In this document: piece by piece, positions 17,652-27,012 of the stretch | How the letters are laid out: each line of letters begins with the position of its first letter | Position numbering within the stretch: the first letter of the stretch is position 1 | NCBI RefSeq assembly: GCF_030020805.1 | Contig: NZ_CP125098.1 | Coordinates: 2,708,001 to 2,772,000 of the forward strand | Length of the DNA: 64,000 bases | Source of the DNA: Paenibacillus sp. RC67 | Lineage (GTDB): Bacteria; Bacillota; Bacilli; Paenibacillales; NBRC-103111 | Reading direction: 5' to 3' | Notes under the pieces: model-generated | What the model was told of the DNA's origin: nothing | What the model saw: the letters and a program-made list of their open reading frames with translations, nothing else | The model's database searches: none | Made by a program: the position numbers and the translations under genes

Positions 17652-18284
17652 TCAATACATGAACCGTTGTCGAAACCGAACACGGTCGAACTGTTCAACG
17701 GAAGAAAGTGGTACGTTTTTGCCGATTTTAACCATTAAACAGTTTGCGGGATGGGAACAGATCTCAGGGTCGTCCGTTGCGAACCATACCATATCTACGG
17801 ACTTCATCAGCTTTTCCATCATTCCACGATAATCCCATACGTTTAATCCGCTTTTTTCCAAATCCCAATGCCAATAATATTCGGTAGTAAAAGTGATCAT
17901 ATTATCCAATTGTCCGCCTTCAAATGCGAGCACAATCATTTGTTTGCCTAGGCTCAGTCCCCGATAATCATCAGCAACCTCGATGGCTCCGAGTTCAACT
18001 AGGTCCTCCATATTGCCTTCGGACCAGCGTTCCATTTCATCAGGATAATGGAATGTGACGTAGCCGATAATTTCATCGTCCAAACGGGAAATGATAATCC
18101 GGCCTTCGGGTAATTCCGCTATTTCGATCAGTGCTTCAAATTGCTCCTTCGGACGACGGAAAGCGTCCAAATCCCGATGCATCCGATACGATTTTAATTG
18201 CTCAGGAGGCACGGGGCCTTCCACTATAATCTGCGAATCGCGATAGGGTACGCGACGGGAATGATATATTTTATAATGCTCCAT
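17652..18284 (-). CDS. acuA: acetoin utilization protein AcuA, GNAT acetyltransferase
   Basis: Protein acetyltransferase that in B. subtilis acetylates and inactivates AcsA at a C-terminal lysine. 210 residues, with IIVEGPVPPEQLKSYRMHRDL at the N-terminus and the GNAT core (IIISRLDDEIIGYVTFHYPD, then LGAIEVADDYRGLSLGKQM containing the acetyl-CoA loop). It ends at 17652, 44 bp before acuC, and diverges from acsA, reproducing the B. subtilis arrangement. Confidence 0.92.
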   Translation of the reverse strand: MEHYKIYHSRRVPYRDSQIIVEGPVPPEQLKSYRMHRDLDAFRRPKEQFEALIEIAELPEGRIIISRLDDEIIGYVTFHYPDEMERWSEGNMEDLVELGAIEVADDYRGLSLGKQMIVLAFEGGQLDNMITFTTEYYWHWDLEKSGLNVWDYRGMMEKLMKSVDMVWFATDDPEICSHPANCLMVKIGKNVPLSSVEQFDRVRFRQRFMY

Positions 18285-18425
18285 TGCCAGTTGTCTCCCT
18301 TCATGCGGATCAAGCGGAGGTATTTTTTATCTAATGCTCTATGTAGTCATGTACCCATACTTGCTTGATACTATACCAAAAAATCGGATACAAGAAAAGA
18401 AATAGTGGAAATATCAAGGATGTGA

Positions 18426-18480
18426 TATAATATCAGGTGTAAAAAAACTACAATCGCAAATTCGGATGTAAGCGTTTCAA
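18426..18480 (+). promoter_or_regulatory. acsA promoter region with cre-like site
   Basis: A good -10, TATAAT, lies at 18426-18431; no strong -35 was found. TGTAAGCGTTTCAA at 18467-18480 resembles a CcpA operator: the complementary strand (TTGAAACGCTTACA) agrees with 12 of 14 positions of TGWNANCGNTNWCA. Its place downstream of the -10 would suit a roadblock by CcpA. acsA of B. subtilis is known to be under catabolite control. Site recognition is by eye. Confidence 0.55.
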
Positions 18481-18517
18481 TTCAAAATGGAAATTGTTGA
18501 TATCGGGAGGTAGTAGC

Positions 18518-20242
18518 ATGGATCACACAAATATTGAAAGCATTGAACCCGTTTCCAAATCGTCTAACATGAAAAATTACGAGGATGAGCGCGCTCAGTT
18601 CAGTTGGGAAGCTGTTGAGAAGCAGTTCTCTTGGTCTACTACCGGGAAAGTAAACATGGGGTATGAGGCTATCGACCGGCATTCGGAGTCTGCTAAAGCC
18701 GATAAAGTTGCTTTATATTATAGCGATGACAAGCGGGATGAAAAATACACGTTTCAGGACATGAAGCTGCAATCAAACCGTTTCGGCAATGTGCTTCGCA
18801 AGCATGGGATTTCAAAAGGAGACCGCGTCTTCATTTTCATGCCGAGAACTCCAGAACTTTATTTTTCTTTAATCGGTGCGATTAAAATCGGTGCCATTGT
18901 GGGACCTTTGTTTGAAGCGTTTATGGAAACAGCAGTTAGGGATCGTTTGCAGGATAGCGGAGCTGTTGCTATCATCACTACGCCATCATTGGTGTCGCGA
19001 ATTCCTGTAAATGAACTTCCGGAGTTGAAACACGTTATTGTAGTCGGTGAAGATTTGGAGCTGGCCGAAGGACAAGTCGATTTTCATAAAGAAATGGCGC
19101 AAGCATCTGATCAACTCGATATTGAATGGGTCGATCGTGAGGATGGCTTGCTGATTCACTATACTTCAGGTTCCACAGGGAAACCAAAAGGTGTTCTTCA
19201 TGTTCATAATGCTATGCTTCAACATTATTATACGGGGCGTGTCGTTCTAGATTTGCAGGAACAGGATGTGTATTGGTGTACTGCCGATCCGGGCTGGGTT
19301 ACAGGAACATCGTACGGGATCTTTGCTCCTTGGTTGAATGGTGCAACGAATGTAATCCGAGGTGGGCGATTCAGTCCTCAAGATTGGTACCGTACTTTGG
19401 AAAAATACGGCGTTACCGTTTGGTACAGCGCACCTACGGCATTCCGTATGCTAATGGGTGCTGGCGACGATGTGTCCAAGGAATTTAACTTGTCTGCATT
19501 GCGTCATGTTCTAAGCGTAGGCGAGCCTCTTAATCCTGAAGTAGTCCGCTGGGGCTTGAAGGTATACAATCAACGTATCCATGACACATGGTGGATGACG
19601 GAAACAGGCGGTCAATTAATTTGCAATTATCCTTGTATGGCTATTCGTCCGGGTTCCATGGGTAAACCGCTTCCAGGTATTGAAGCAGCGATTGTCGACG
19701 ATGCTGGCAATATTTTACCTCCGTATCGCATGGGGAACTTGGCCATCAAAACTCCATGGCCATCCATGATGAGAAAGATTTGGAATAACCCTGCGAAATA
19801 CGAAGAGTATTTCCGAATACAAGGCTGGTATATTTCCGGTGACTCGGCATATTGCGATGAAGACGGGTATTTCTGGTTCCAAGGACGTATCGATGATGTA
19901 ATTAATACCGCAGGCGAGCGCGTAGGTCCGTTTGAGGTTGAAAGCAAGCTTGTCGAGCATCCAGCTGTTGCAGAAGCGGGTGTTATCGGTAAACCAGATC
20001 CGATGCGCGGAGAAATCATCAAGGCATTTATCGCATTGCGTGAAGGCTTTGAACCATCTGAGGAATTAAAAGCGGACATTTCCAAATTCGTCAAAATAGG
20101 GCTGTCTGCTCATGCAGCGCCTCGTGAAATCGAATTTAAAGATAAGCTTCCGAAAACCCGCAGCGGTAAAATAATGCGCCGTGTGTTGAAAGCTTGGGAG
20201 TTAAATCTTCCAACTGGCGATTTGTCCACGATAGAAGATTAA
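18518..20242 (+). CDS. acsA: acetyl-CoA synthetase
   Basis: Activates acetate to acetyl-CoA via acetyl-AMP. 574 residues, close to B. subtilis AcsA. The adenylate-forming P-loop is IHYTSGSTGKPKGVLH; further core motifs are WWMTETGGQLI, YFWFQGRIDDVINTAGERVGP and the C-terminal PKTRSGKIMRR, whose last-domain lysine (Lys551) is the expected AcuA acetylation site. GGGAGG stands 7 nt before the ATG at 18518; the frame extends upstream to 18494 without a binding site. It diverges from acuA-acuC. Confidence 0.95.
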   Translation: MDHTNIESIEPVSKSSNMKNYEDERAQFSWEAVEKQFSWSTTGKVNMGYEAIDRHSESAKADKVALYYSDDKRDEKYTFQDMKLQSNRFGNVLRKHGISKGDRVFIFMPRTPELYFSLIGAIKIGAIVGPLFEAFMETAVRDRLQDSGAVAIITTPSLVSRIPVNELPELKHVIVVGEDLELAEGQVDFHKEMAQASDQLDIEWVDREDGLLIHYTSGSTGKPKGVLHVHNAMLQHYYTGRVVLDLQEQDVYWCTADPGWVTGTSYGIFAPWLNGATNVIRGGRFSPQDWYRTLEKYGVTVWYSAPTAFRMLMGAGDDVSKEFNLSALRHVLSVGEPLNPEVVRWGLKVYNQRIHDTWWMTETGGQLICNYPCMAIRPGSMGKPLPGIEAAIVDDAGNILPPYRMGNLAIKTPWPSMMRKIWNNPAKYEEYFRIQGWYISGDSAYCDEDGYFWFQGRIDDVINTAGERVGPFEVESKLVEHPAVAEAGVIGKPDPMRGEIIKAFIALREGFEPSEELKADISKFVKIGLSAHAAPREIEFKDKLPKTRSGKIMRRVLKAWELNLPTGDLSTIED

Positions 20243-20263
20243 TGGATTCAGGTTAGTTTTAGT

Positions 20264-20327
20264 AAAATACCCTATAAGAAATGGAGCTCACCTTTTGTGG
20301 CTCCATTTTCTTGTAGGGTATTTTTTT
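20264..20327 (+). terminator. acsA terminator, possibly bidirectional
   Basis: AAAATACCCTA pairs with TAGGGTATTTT, with an inner TGGAGC/GCTCCA stem, followed by seven T. It lies between convergent acsA and the PBP gene. Confidence 0.9.
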
Positions 20328-20341
20328 GGATCTAAATCCTT

Positions 20342-23300
20342 TTACTTTTTAAATAGAACTGGAGAGGTAGCCTTGGATTCTCCAAGCTCATTGACGGCAG
20401 ATACTTTATAATAGCCCTCATAGCCTGAAGCATAGTAACGAAACTCCGTCCCATTAACTACATTGCCGAGCTTAGTATAGGTGCCGTTTTCCTTATCGCT
20501 GAAATAGATGACATACTGTTTCACTTTATCTTTATCTTCATTAGCTTTCCAAGTGATGACGATGCCTGCACCGCTTGCTTTGACCGATACTCCGGTTGGC
20601 GTCGCCGGTTTTTCCTTGGCTGGTGGTCCAGGGCTAGGAGTAGGACTAGGATTCGGCGTGGCCGCACCATTGTTCTCATTGGCTCCTGTACCGGTTGTTC
20701 CAGTACCTCCCGGAATAAGGCTGCCGTTACTGTCAGGAGTCAGAAACACTAAATCCATAACGGTTCCGTCCGTGTAGGCTCCTTTGCTAGGCATGGATTC
20801 TTTACCAGCAACGTCAACAGCAGTGACATAATAGCCTATAGCTCCGGAAGCGTTCGTTTGTTCCGTGAACTTCGTTTCGTCACCAGCAACGATAATTTTG
20901 TTGTTCACGCGCTGGAAGGTGCCATGATTCACCGATTTGTACAAACGATAACCAACAACATCGGCGCTATCACTCGCTTGGAATGTGATGACACTCGTGC
21001 CTCCCGAGTGGGTTGCAACCACGGTAGTCGGTGCATCAGGAGCTTTCCCATCATCGCTGCGCGGGTCCGTCTCGGACGGAGCGTCCTCATTATAGTCGAT
21101 AGGTCGATACATTTCGAGCGATTGGCGCCTATCCTGTGGAAGCTTTGGAATAACATCCTGCAGCTCCTTCATCAAAGCTCCGAGTGATTTTTCTCTTTTA
21201 ATGACCGTCTTTTCTTGAACGAATTCCGCAGGTGTTGAAGGCTGTGCGATATAATTAATGCCGTTGTACGAAATGATTGGCAGTCTCACCATCACATTAT
21301 CTTCTTCTGTAGGAATGTCTTTTTTATTGAAAAGATCAGTGACGAGCTTCCCTGCTTTGGAGGTTGCTTCGCTCGGAAGCTTACCGGACAAGCTGGACAC
21401 AGTCATTTCTACGATGTTATCAGGACGTGTAAATGTTTTGGTTTTGAAATAGTCCGGTTTTTTATCAATAGCGGCATCCATAGCTAGTGCCCATATATCT
21501 TTCGCTCGGTTGGTTCCGCCCGTTTTCTTGCTTAATTTGTATACTGGCGAATCATACCCGATCCAGACACCAAGTGTAATATCCGGCGTATAGCCCATGA
21601 ACCAAGCATCTGCATCATCCTGCGTGGAACCGGTTTTACCCACGATCGGTACTTTGCCGTAATGTTTAAATTTGCTCATTAAATCAGTGGCAGTACCGGA
21701 AGTAATAACAGTCCGCATCATATCGGACATCAAGTAGGCTGTTTGTTCTGAGAACAGGGTAGTTGGCTGAAGCTCATGCTCGTAAACGGCTTTTCCATTG
21801 GAATCCGTAATTTTACGAATCATGAACCCATCATTGTGTATGCCTTTATTGCCAATAGTAGAGTAGGCGTTAGTTAATTCCTTGACGGATACGCCATATC
21901 TCAAGCCTCCGATAACCCCGGTTTGCGCAACGTAGTCTTCTTTTGTAATGCTGGAAATTCCCATTTTTTTAGCGAAATCCCATGCTTCTTTAATGCCTAC
22001 AACATCCAAAAACAGCTTGATTGCAGGAATATTATAGGATTGATCTAATGCTCTGCGAGCAGTAATTAAACCATGATAGCGATCGTCCCAGTTTTCTGGA
22101 ATATGGTAGCCGACCTTGGTACCGTCTTTCAGAATGATAGGAACATCATCAATAATCGATGCTGGTTGAATAGCACCTTTCTCAATTGCCGGGACATAAG
22201 CTGCAATCGGCTTCATCGTGGAGCCAGGCTGACGGAATGCTTGTGTGGCATGATTGAGCTGTTCCTTGAAGAAGTCCCGCCCTTCGATCATCCCGAGAAT
22301 GGCACCGGTTTTGCTGTCCATCATAACGGCACCGACCTGCTCCGAACCTTTGGTCGGATCGTCGGGAGTGAAGTTTTTAGCATTGTCTGAAATCGCATGC
22401 ATCGCATCGTAAATGTCTTTATCGATGGTTGTATAAATCTGGTAGCCACCGCGGTTCATTTGCGCTTGCACATTTTTTAGAGCTTCGTTGTATGTATCCG
22501 TATTTGGCTGCGCAGCCAGCTTAGGATCCTGGACCTTCAGCAGCGCTTTTGCTGCTTCCTTCTCGATCTCCAGCATGAGGTAAGGGTAGGTCGAGTAGGC
22601 TTTTTTGGCCGGTTCCGCAAGCGATTTGCGCAAATCGAAATTAAGGGCCTCTTGGTACTGATTGGAGTTGATTTTTCCTTCCTCCATCATCCTTCTCAGT
22701 ACGAGCTGCTGCCGCGCAACGGCTCTTTTGAAAGCAGCCCCGTCAAACTGTCCTTTGCTTGTAAAGGTTGAATAATTGCTCGGTTGCTGAGGCAATCCAG
22801 CCAGATAGGCCGATTGCGCGATATTAAGCTCATTTAAATCATCAATGTTAAAAATGCCTTTGGCCGCAGCCTTGATTCCGTAAAGATTGTAGCCTGATGA
22901 TCCGTTACCGTAAGGAATTTTGTTCATGTAGGCCAGAAGTATTTCATCCTTGGACATGAGACGCTCCATCCGCAGTGACAAAAAGATTTCTTTTGCTTTT
23001 CGGCTGTCTTCACGATCAAGGGATAAAAATACACGTCGTGCCAACTGCTGAGTAATAGTGCTTCCCCCGGTTTGCACATCTTCTCTTAGCAGCTTTTGGA
23101 CCACGGCTCTTCCCAAGCCTTTGAAGTCGATCCCATGGTGCTCATAAAAATGATTATCCTCGATGGCAAATACGGCATCCAGCATCTGTTGAGGGATATC
23201 CTTGAGCTCAGCCATTCGTCGGTCTTCCTCGGAGCGCAGCTGTCCGATGACGCTATCGTCGTTAAAATACACGAAGCCGGTTAGGGCATTTTCCTGTACC

Positions 23301-23494
23301 TGTGCCATCATACTTTCCTTGCTTCGGACAGGGTCATCCTTGACCAGTGCGGACATATAACCAAAAGCGGCACCGCCTCCTAGAAAACCTGCGATGATAA
23401 AGACAATGAACATCCATTTAAACGTGATAAGTGTATATTTGCCGATGTTCCATAGCACATCTTTGGTCTTGCTCTCTTTTTTCTCCATCTCCAT
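20342..23494 (-). CDS. class A penicillin-binding protein (PBP1A/1B family) with two C-terminal FN3 domains
   Basis: Bifunctional peptidoglycan glycosyltransferase/transpeptidase. From the ATG at 23494: cytoplasmic basic tail, membrane anchor (about 22-45), glycosyltransferase domain with EDNHFYEHHG (catalytic Glu112) and GGSTITQQLARR, transpeptidase with SxxK at Ser425 (GSTMKP), SYN (DQSYNIPAIK) and KTG (VGKTGSTQDDADAW). The C-terminal about 250 residues hold two fibronectin type III-like modules separated by a Pro/Gly/Asn linker with PSPTPSPGPP. At 1050 residues it is longer than B. subtilis PBP1. GGGAGG is 12 nt before the ATG. It diverges from the tyrS leader. Confidence 0.92.
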   Translation of the reverse strand: MEMEKKESKTKDVLWNIGKYTLITFKWMFIVFIIAGFLGGGAAFGYMSALVKDDPVRSKESMMAQVQENALTGFVYFNDDSVIGQLRSEEDRRMAELKDIPQQMLDAVFAIEDNHFYEHHGIDFKGLGRAVVQKLLREDVQTGGSTITQQLARRVFLSLDREDSRKAKEIFLSLRMERLMSKDEILLAYMNKIPYGNGSSGYNLYGIKAAAKGIFNIDDLNELNIAQSAYLAGLPQQPSNYSTFTSKGQFDGAAFKRAVARQQLVLRRMMEEGKINSNQYQEALNFDLRKSLAEPAKKAYSTYPYLMLEIEKEAAKALLKVQDPKLAAQPNTDTYNEALKNVQAQMNRGGYQIYTTIDKDIYDAMHAISDNAKNFTPDDPTKGSEQVGAVMMDSKTGAILGMIEGRDFFKEQLNHATQAFRQPGSTMKPIAAYVPAIEKGAIQPASIIDDVPIILKDGTKVGYHIPENWDDRYHGLITARRALDQSYNIPAIKLFLDVVGIKEAWDFAKKMGISSITKEDYVAQTGVIGGLRYGVSVKELTNAYSTIGNKGIHNDGFMIRKITDSNGKAVYEHELQPTTLFSEQTAYLMSDMMRTVITSGTATDLMSKFKHYGKVPIVGKTGSTQDDADAWFMGYTPDITLGVWIGYDSPVYKLSKKTGGTNRAKDIWALAMDAAIDKKPDYFKTKTFTRPDNIVEMTVSSLSGKLPSEATSKAGKLVTDLFNKKDIPTEEDNVMVRLPIISYNGINYIAQPSTPAEFVQEKTVIKREKSLGALMKELQDVIPKLPQDRRQSLEMYRPIDYNEDAPSETDPRSDDGKAPDAPTTVVATHSGGTSVITFQASDSADVVGYRLYKSVNHGTFQRVNNKIIVAGDETKFTEQTNASGAIGYYVTAVDVAGKESMPSKGAYTDGTVMDLVFLTPDSNGSLIPGGTGTTGTGANENNGAATPNPSPTPSPGPPAKEKPATPTGVSVKASGAGIVITWKANEDKDKVKQYVIYFSDKENGTYTKLGNVVNGTEFRYYASGYEGYYKVSAVNELGESKATSPVLFKK

Positions 23495-23598
23495 ACTGAT
23501 AGAAATCCTCCCGAAATTGGAAAACATACGTAGTTCATTATACCATAAAGATGGAAAGCGTGGACAATACGTCCCTGACGATTAGATGACATTTAGGT

Positions 23599-23628
23599 TT
23601 GACAAATGAAATGAACTTGTGATATAAA
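23599..23628 (+). promoter_or_regulatory. sigma-A promoter of tyrS leader
   Basis: TTGACA (23599-23604) and TATAAA (23623-23628) are separated by 18 bp, just ahead of the T-box leader. Confidence 0.75.
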
Positions 23629-23639
23629 TTGGTTTAATC

Positions 23640-24000
23640 ACATATGACAAATGCTGAGATGGACAGGTGACGGTTGGGGCTAGATCTTCTACCGCACACA
23701 GTAGAATAAGGAAGCAAGCTTTCAGAGAGCCGGTGGTTGGTGCGAATCGGTAGTTGACCTTCATTCGAATTACCGTCCGGAGCAGGGGAAGAGAACATGG
23801 GCATCAGGTGGCTTATCGCCGGCGAGCCTTTTGCTAACGTAAGTAGCTTCCTACCGGGTCTGACCCGTTATCGTTTCAAAGTGAAAGCATGGGGAACCTT
23901 GTATGTATCTTAGGGTACAGCATTCGTTTTCTCGGTTTTAATTAGGGTGGTACCGCGAGCAGTAGCCTTCTCGTCCCTTTGTGGATGAGAAGGCTTTTTT
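23640..24000 (+). promoter_or_regulatory. T-box riboswitch leader of tyrS
   Basis: The conserved T-box AGGGTGGTACCGCG is at 23944-23957, followed by the terminator GCCTTCTC (23965-23972) / GAGAAGGC (23987-23994) and a T-run. GGAC (23661-23664) and GTCC (23776-23779) can form the base of stem I, leaving GAATTACC on the 3' side; the TAC at 23771-23773 is a plausible tyrosine specifier, matching the downstream gene. Uncharged tRNA-Tyr would favour the antiterminator and switch tyrS on. Confidence 0.9.
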
Positions 24001-24029
24001 GTATTTTTAAGAAGAGAGGGAGTCAGAAG

Positions 24030-25283
24030 ATGGATATTTTAAAAGAATTACAGTACAGAGGATTAATCCAGCAATTAACGGATGAAGAGGGTTTAGCCAA
24101 AAAATTGAGCGAAGAGCCAGTTGTTCTTTACGCAGGGTTTGACCCGACAGCGGACAGCCTTCATATTGGACATCTGCTTCCGATCTTGTGCTTGAAACGA
24201 TTTCAGATGGCAGGGCATCTGCCAATTGCACTAGTTGGTGGAGGAACCGGATTGATTGGTGACCCGAGTGGTAGATCGACCGAGCGTTCCTTGAACACAT
24301 CGGATATTGTAGAAGAATGGACAGGGAAGCTTCGTAATCAGCTATCGCGTTTCCTGGATTTTGAAACGAATGTCAATCCTGCCCGTATGGCTAACAACTA
24401 TGATTGGTTGGGTAGTTTGAACGTGATAACGTTCTTAAGAGATATCGGCAAAAATTTCTCTGTGAACTACATGCTGGCTAAAGACAGCGTTGATTCGCGC
24501 TTGAGCAACGGGATTTCGTTTACAGAATTTAGCTACATGATTTTGCAAGCATACGATTTCTACCGGATGAACACAGATATTAACTGCTCCTTGCAAGTAG
24601 GCGGAAGCGATCAATGGGGCAATATTACAGCAGGTCTGGAGTTAATCGGCAAATCAACAGGAAACAAAGCTTTCGGCTTGACGATGCCGCTTGTAACGAA
24701 AAGTGACGGCTCTAAATTTGGTAAAACGGCAGGCGGAGCGGTGTGGCTAGATCCAGATAAAACATCCCCATACCAGTTCTACCAGTTCTGGATTAACACT
24801 CATGATAATGATGTAGTGAAATTCTTGAAATACTTCACCTTCTTGTCGTATGAGGAAATTGCTCGTTTGGAGGAGCAAGTGAATACAAGCCCGGAGAAGC
24901 GGGAAGCGCAACGCGTTCTGGCAAGAGAAGTTACGGAATTGGTTCATGGAGAAGAAGCAGCGCTTAGCGCGATTAAAATCTCTGAAGTTCTTTTCAGCGG
25001 CAACGTTAGTATCTTGACAGGCCGTGAAATCGAAGATGCGTTCCAGGACGTCCCATCCTCTGAAATTAGCGGTGACACGGCTCTTATCGATCTATTGCTC
25101 TCTGTCAATGCAGCGCCATCGAAGCGTCAAGCGAGACAGGATATCGAAAGCGGAGCGGTATCGGTTAACGGAACTAAAGTAACTGATCTGGAGAAAGTGC
25201 TTCAGGCAAGTGACGGGTTGGAAGGCAAATACATCGTGATTCGTCGCGGTAAGAAAAACTACTACTTGGCGAAGTTCATTTAA
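24030..25283 (+). CDS. tyrS: tyrosyl-tRNA synthetase
   Basis: Charges tRNA-Tyr. 417 residues, class I. HIGH is intact at residues 45-48 (DSLHIGHLLP); the KMSKS counterpart is KFGKT (229-233), the usual form in TyrS. YDFYRMNTDINCSLQVGGSDQWGN holds the tyrosine/ATP pocket. The C-terminal S4 domain (QARQDIESGAVSVNGTKV) binds tRNA. GAGAGGGA precedes the ATG at 24030; the in-frame extension to 23979 lies in the leader terminator. Confidence 0.96.
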   Translation: MDILKELQYRGLIQQLTDEEGLAKKLSEEPVVLYAGFDPTADSLHIGHLLPILCLKRFQMAGHLPIALVGGGTGLIGDPSGRSTERSLNTSDIVEEWTGKLRNQLSRFLDFETNVNPARMANNYDWLGSLNVITFLRDIGKNFSVNYMLAKDSVDSRLSNGISFTEFSYMILQAYDFYRMNTDINCSLQVGGSDQWGNITAGLELIGKSTGNKAFGLTMPLVTKSDGSKFGKTAGGAVWLDPDKTSPYQFYQFWINTHDNDVVKFLKYFTFLSYEEIARLEEQVNTSPEKREAQRVLAREVTELVHGEEAALSAIKISEVLFSGNVSILTGREIEDAFQDVPSSEISGDTALIDLLLSVNAAPSKRQARQDIESGAVSVNGTKVTDLEKVLQASDGLEGKYIVIRRGKKNYYLAKFI

Positions 25284-25320
25284 GGTAAGTTTGAACATTT
25301 CATTATAATAAGTCTCAATG

Positions 25321-25370
25321 AGGCTCCTTTCGAGGCCGGCATTTAAGCTGGATAGAGGGGGGCCTTTTTT
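25321..25370 (+). terminator. tyrS terminator
   Basis: GGCTCC (25322-25327) can pair with GGGGCC (25359-25364), with GCCGGC / GCTGG inside, followed by six T. Stem is imperfect. Confidence 0.6.
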
Positions 25371-25385
25371 CAACACAATAGACAA

Positions 25386-25417
25386 TAAAAAAACCGCCCT
25401 CCATAAATGAAGGGCAG
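25386..25417 (-). terminator. rpsD terminator
   Basis: On the minus strand GCCCTTC pairs with GGAGGGC around ATTTAT, followed by GG and seven T. Confidence 0.85.
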
Positions 25418-25434
25418 CTCTCGTAAGCCATAAA

Positions 25435-26034
25435 TTAACGGCTGTAGAACTCGACGATTTGTTTTTCGTCAATTTCTTGTGGCAATTCGGAACGCTCAGG
25501 AAGACGCGTGAATTTACCTTCAACAGCAGCATCGTTGTATTCCAAGTAAGCTGGCAAGTAGTTGCGGTTAGCCAAAGCTTCTTTAACGGAAGACAAGCTG
25601 CGGCTTCTTTCACGAAGACCGATTACATCGCCAGTGCTTACAGTGTAAGAAGCGATGTCGACTTTTTTACCGTTTACAGTAACATGACCGTGGGAAACCA
25701 ATTGACGAGCGCCTGCACGGGAGTTAGCAAAGCCAAGACGGTAAACCAGGTTGTCCAAACGGCTTTCCAGCAAGATCATGAAGTTTTCACCGGCAATACC
25801 TTGGATCTTGTTAGCTTTGTCGAACAAGTTGCGGAATTGTTTTTCGTTCATTCCGTACATGTGACGAAGTTTTTGTTTCTCTTGCAATTGAATGCCGTAG
25901 CCACTCATTTTTTTACGTTGTCCTGGACCATGTTGTCCTGGAGGGAATGGGCGTTTCAATTCTTTTCCTGTGCCGCTAAGGGAAATTCCCAGACGACGGC
26001 TAAGTTTAAATTTAGGACCTGTGTAACGTGACAT
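25435..26034 (-). CDS. rpsD: 30S ribosomal protein S4
   Basis: Primary 16S rRNA-binding protein that nucleates 30S assembly. 199 residues, normal length. [33 protein letters not shown] and the S4 RNA-binding domain with [21 protein letters not shown] are typical. AAAGGAGCT precedes the ATG. It is monocistronic between tyrS and a VTT-domain gene, as in B. subtilis, where S4 represses its own synthesis through the leader. Confidence 0.97.
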   Translation of the reverse strand: MSRYTGPKFKLSRRLGISLSGTGKELKRPFPPGQHGPGQRKKMSGYGIQLQEKQKLRHMYGMNEKQFRNLFDKANKIQGIAGENFMILLESRLDNLVYRLGFANSRAGARQLVSHGHVTVNGKKVDIASYTVSTGDVIGLRERSRSLSSVKEALANRNYLPAYLEYNDAAVEGKFTRLPERSELPQEIDEKQIVEFYSR

Positions 26035-26246
26035 GTATTGTGAGCTCCTTTAATAAATAGAATGGTGGTTGTTGTATCCTCGTGTGAAACATATGCTCGA
26101 CTTTGTTTAAAGCCATTGGGTAAATACCCGGCACCTGACAAGAATCTCAGCCGCTGTCCTGTCAGCAACAAAATCTGTGAGGGTGACACATGCTTCCACC
26201 ATAAGTATGAATTCTGTTAGAAGGTAACATACTTATCTCGACTTCT
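26035..26246 (-). promoter_or_regulatory. structured rpsD leader, candidate S4-responsive RNA
   Basis: About 200 nt of leader lies between the promoter and the rpsD start. Visible pairings include ATAAGTATG/CATACTTAT (26201-26209 with 26228-26236), a CTGACA...TGTCAG hairpin (about 26136-26165) and GCC-GGGTA...TACCC-GGC (about 26112-26133). Autoregulation of rpsD by S4 is known in B. subtilis; that this leader works the same way is inference. Confidence 0.5.
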
Positions 26247-26247
26247 A

Positions 26248-26277
26248 ATTCTATAAGAAATTACCTATCTATGTCAA
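26248..26277 (-). promoter_or_regulatory. sigma-A promoter of rpsD
   Basis: Read on the minus strand, TTGACA (26277-26272) and TAGAAT (26253-26248) are 18 bp apart. The -35 matches the consensus exactly. Confidence 0.75.
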
Positions 26278-26362
26278 GTAGTCCAGCTATGTAACTTGTG
26301 CTGAAATAAGGTCTTTTTTCACTGTTCTGTTGTTATGAAAATGAATCTAAAAAGTGGTACAA

Positions 26363-26371
26363 TGTTATAAT
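26363..26371 (+). promoter_or_regulatory. extended -10 promoter of the VTT-domain gene
   Basis: TGT-TATAAT at 26363-26371 is an extended -10 element about 20 bp before the start codon; no good -35 lies at the right distance. Confidence 0.5.
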
Positions 26372-26390
26372 GTAGAAGGGGGAATGTTCT

Positions 26391-26984
26391 TTGGCCGAAT
26401 GGAATGTCCGGCACTTGTCCGACATTTTGCAATCCTGGGGACTATTGGGACATCTGGCAGGGGCGATATTGGCTTTCTTGCAAACGGTAGTGCCGTTTGT
26501 TCCTTTTGTTGTGGTTGCTGGTGCTAATGTGCTGTTGTTCGGATTGTGGGCAGGGTTTGCAGTTAATTATTCCATGTCCGTTTTAGGGGCCATAACTGCA
26601 TTTTGGGTTGCTCGCAATTTTGCAAGAGAATGGGTAGAAAAAAAGCTGGAACACTATGAGTATATCGAGAAATTCAATCACAAGCTTGAACAAAACGGAT
26701 TTCTTTACATAGCGATTTCACGTATCATTCCTATTCTGCCTTCGTTCGCGATCAATTTGGCGGCTGCGGTTATGAAGGTAAGGACTCGAGATTTTATACT
26801 GGGTACCATGGTGGGCAAACTGCCTATGATTTTTTTGGAATCGCTAATAGGCCATGATCTGTTGCACTTTAGTCACAATAAGGGCAGACTTACACTGTTG
26901 GTGCTTATATTTGTCGTCCTGCTCATCATCGGCAATATTTATAAGAAGAAATGGTTTGACAACGAAAAAAACAAATCAACTTAG
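26391..26984 (+). CDS. VTT/DedA-like (TVP38) integral membrane protein
   Basis: 197 residues with four to five hydrophobic segments. The central ISRIIPILPSFAINLAAAVMKV and the Gly-containing re-entrant region (FLQTVVPFVPFVVVAGAN) match the VTT/SNARE-associated family. Relatives in bacteria are linked to lipid-carrier flipping or membrane homeostasis, but function here is unproven. It starts at TTG after AAGGGGGA. It lies 28 bp before an aminopeptidase gene and may be cotranscribed. Confidence 0.8.
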   Translation: MAEWNVRHLSDILQSWGLLGHLAGAILAFLQTVVPFVPFVVVAGANVLLFGLWAGFAVNYSMSVLGAITAFWVARNFAREWVEKKLEHYEYIEKFNHKLEQNGFLYIAISRIIPILPSFAINLAAAVMKVRTRDFILGTMVGKLPMIFLESLIGHDLLHFSHNKGRLTLLVLIFVVLLIIGNIYKKKWFDNEKNKST

Positions 26985-27012
26985 AATGACGAATAAAGAG
27001 GAGGCCTTTACT

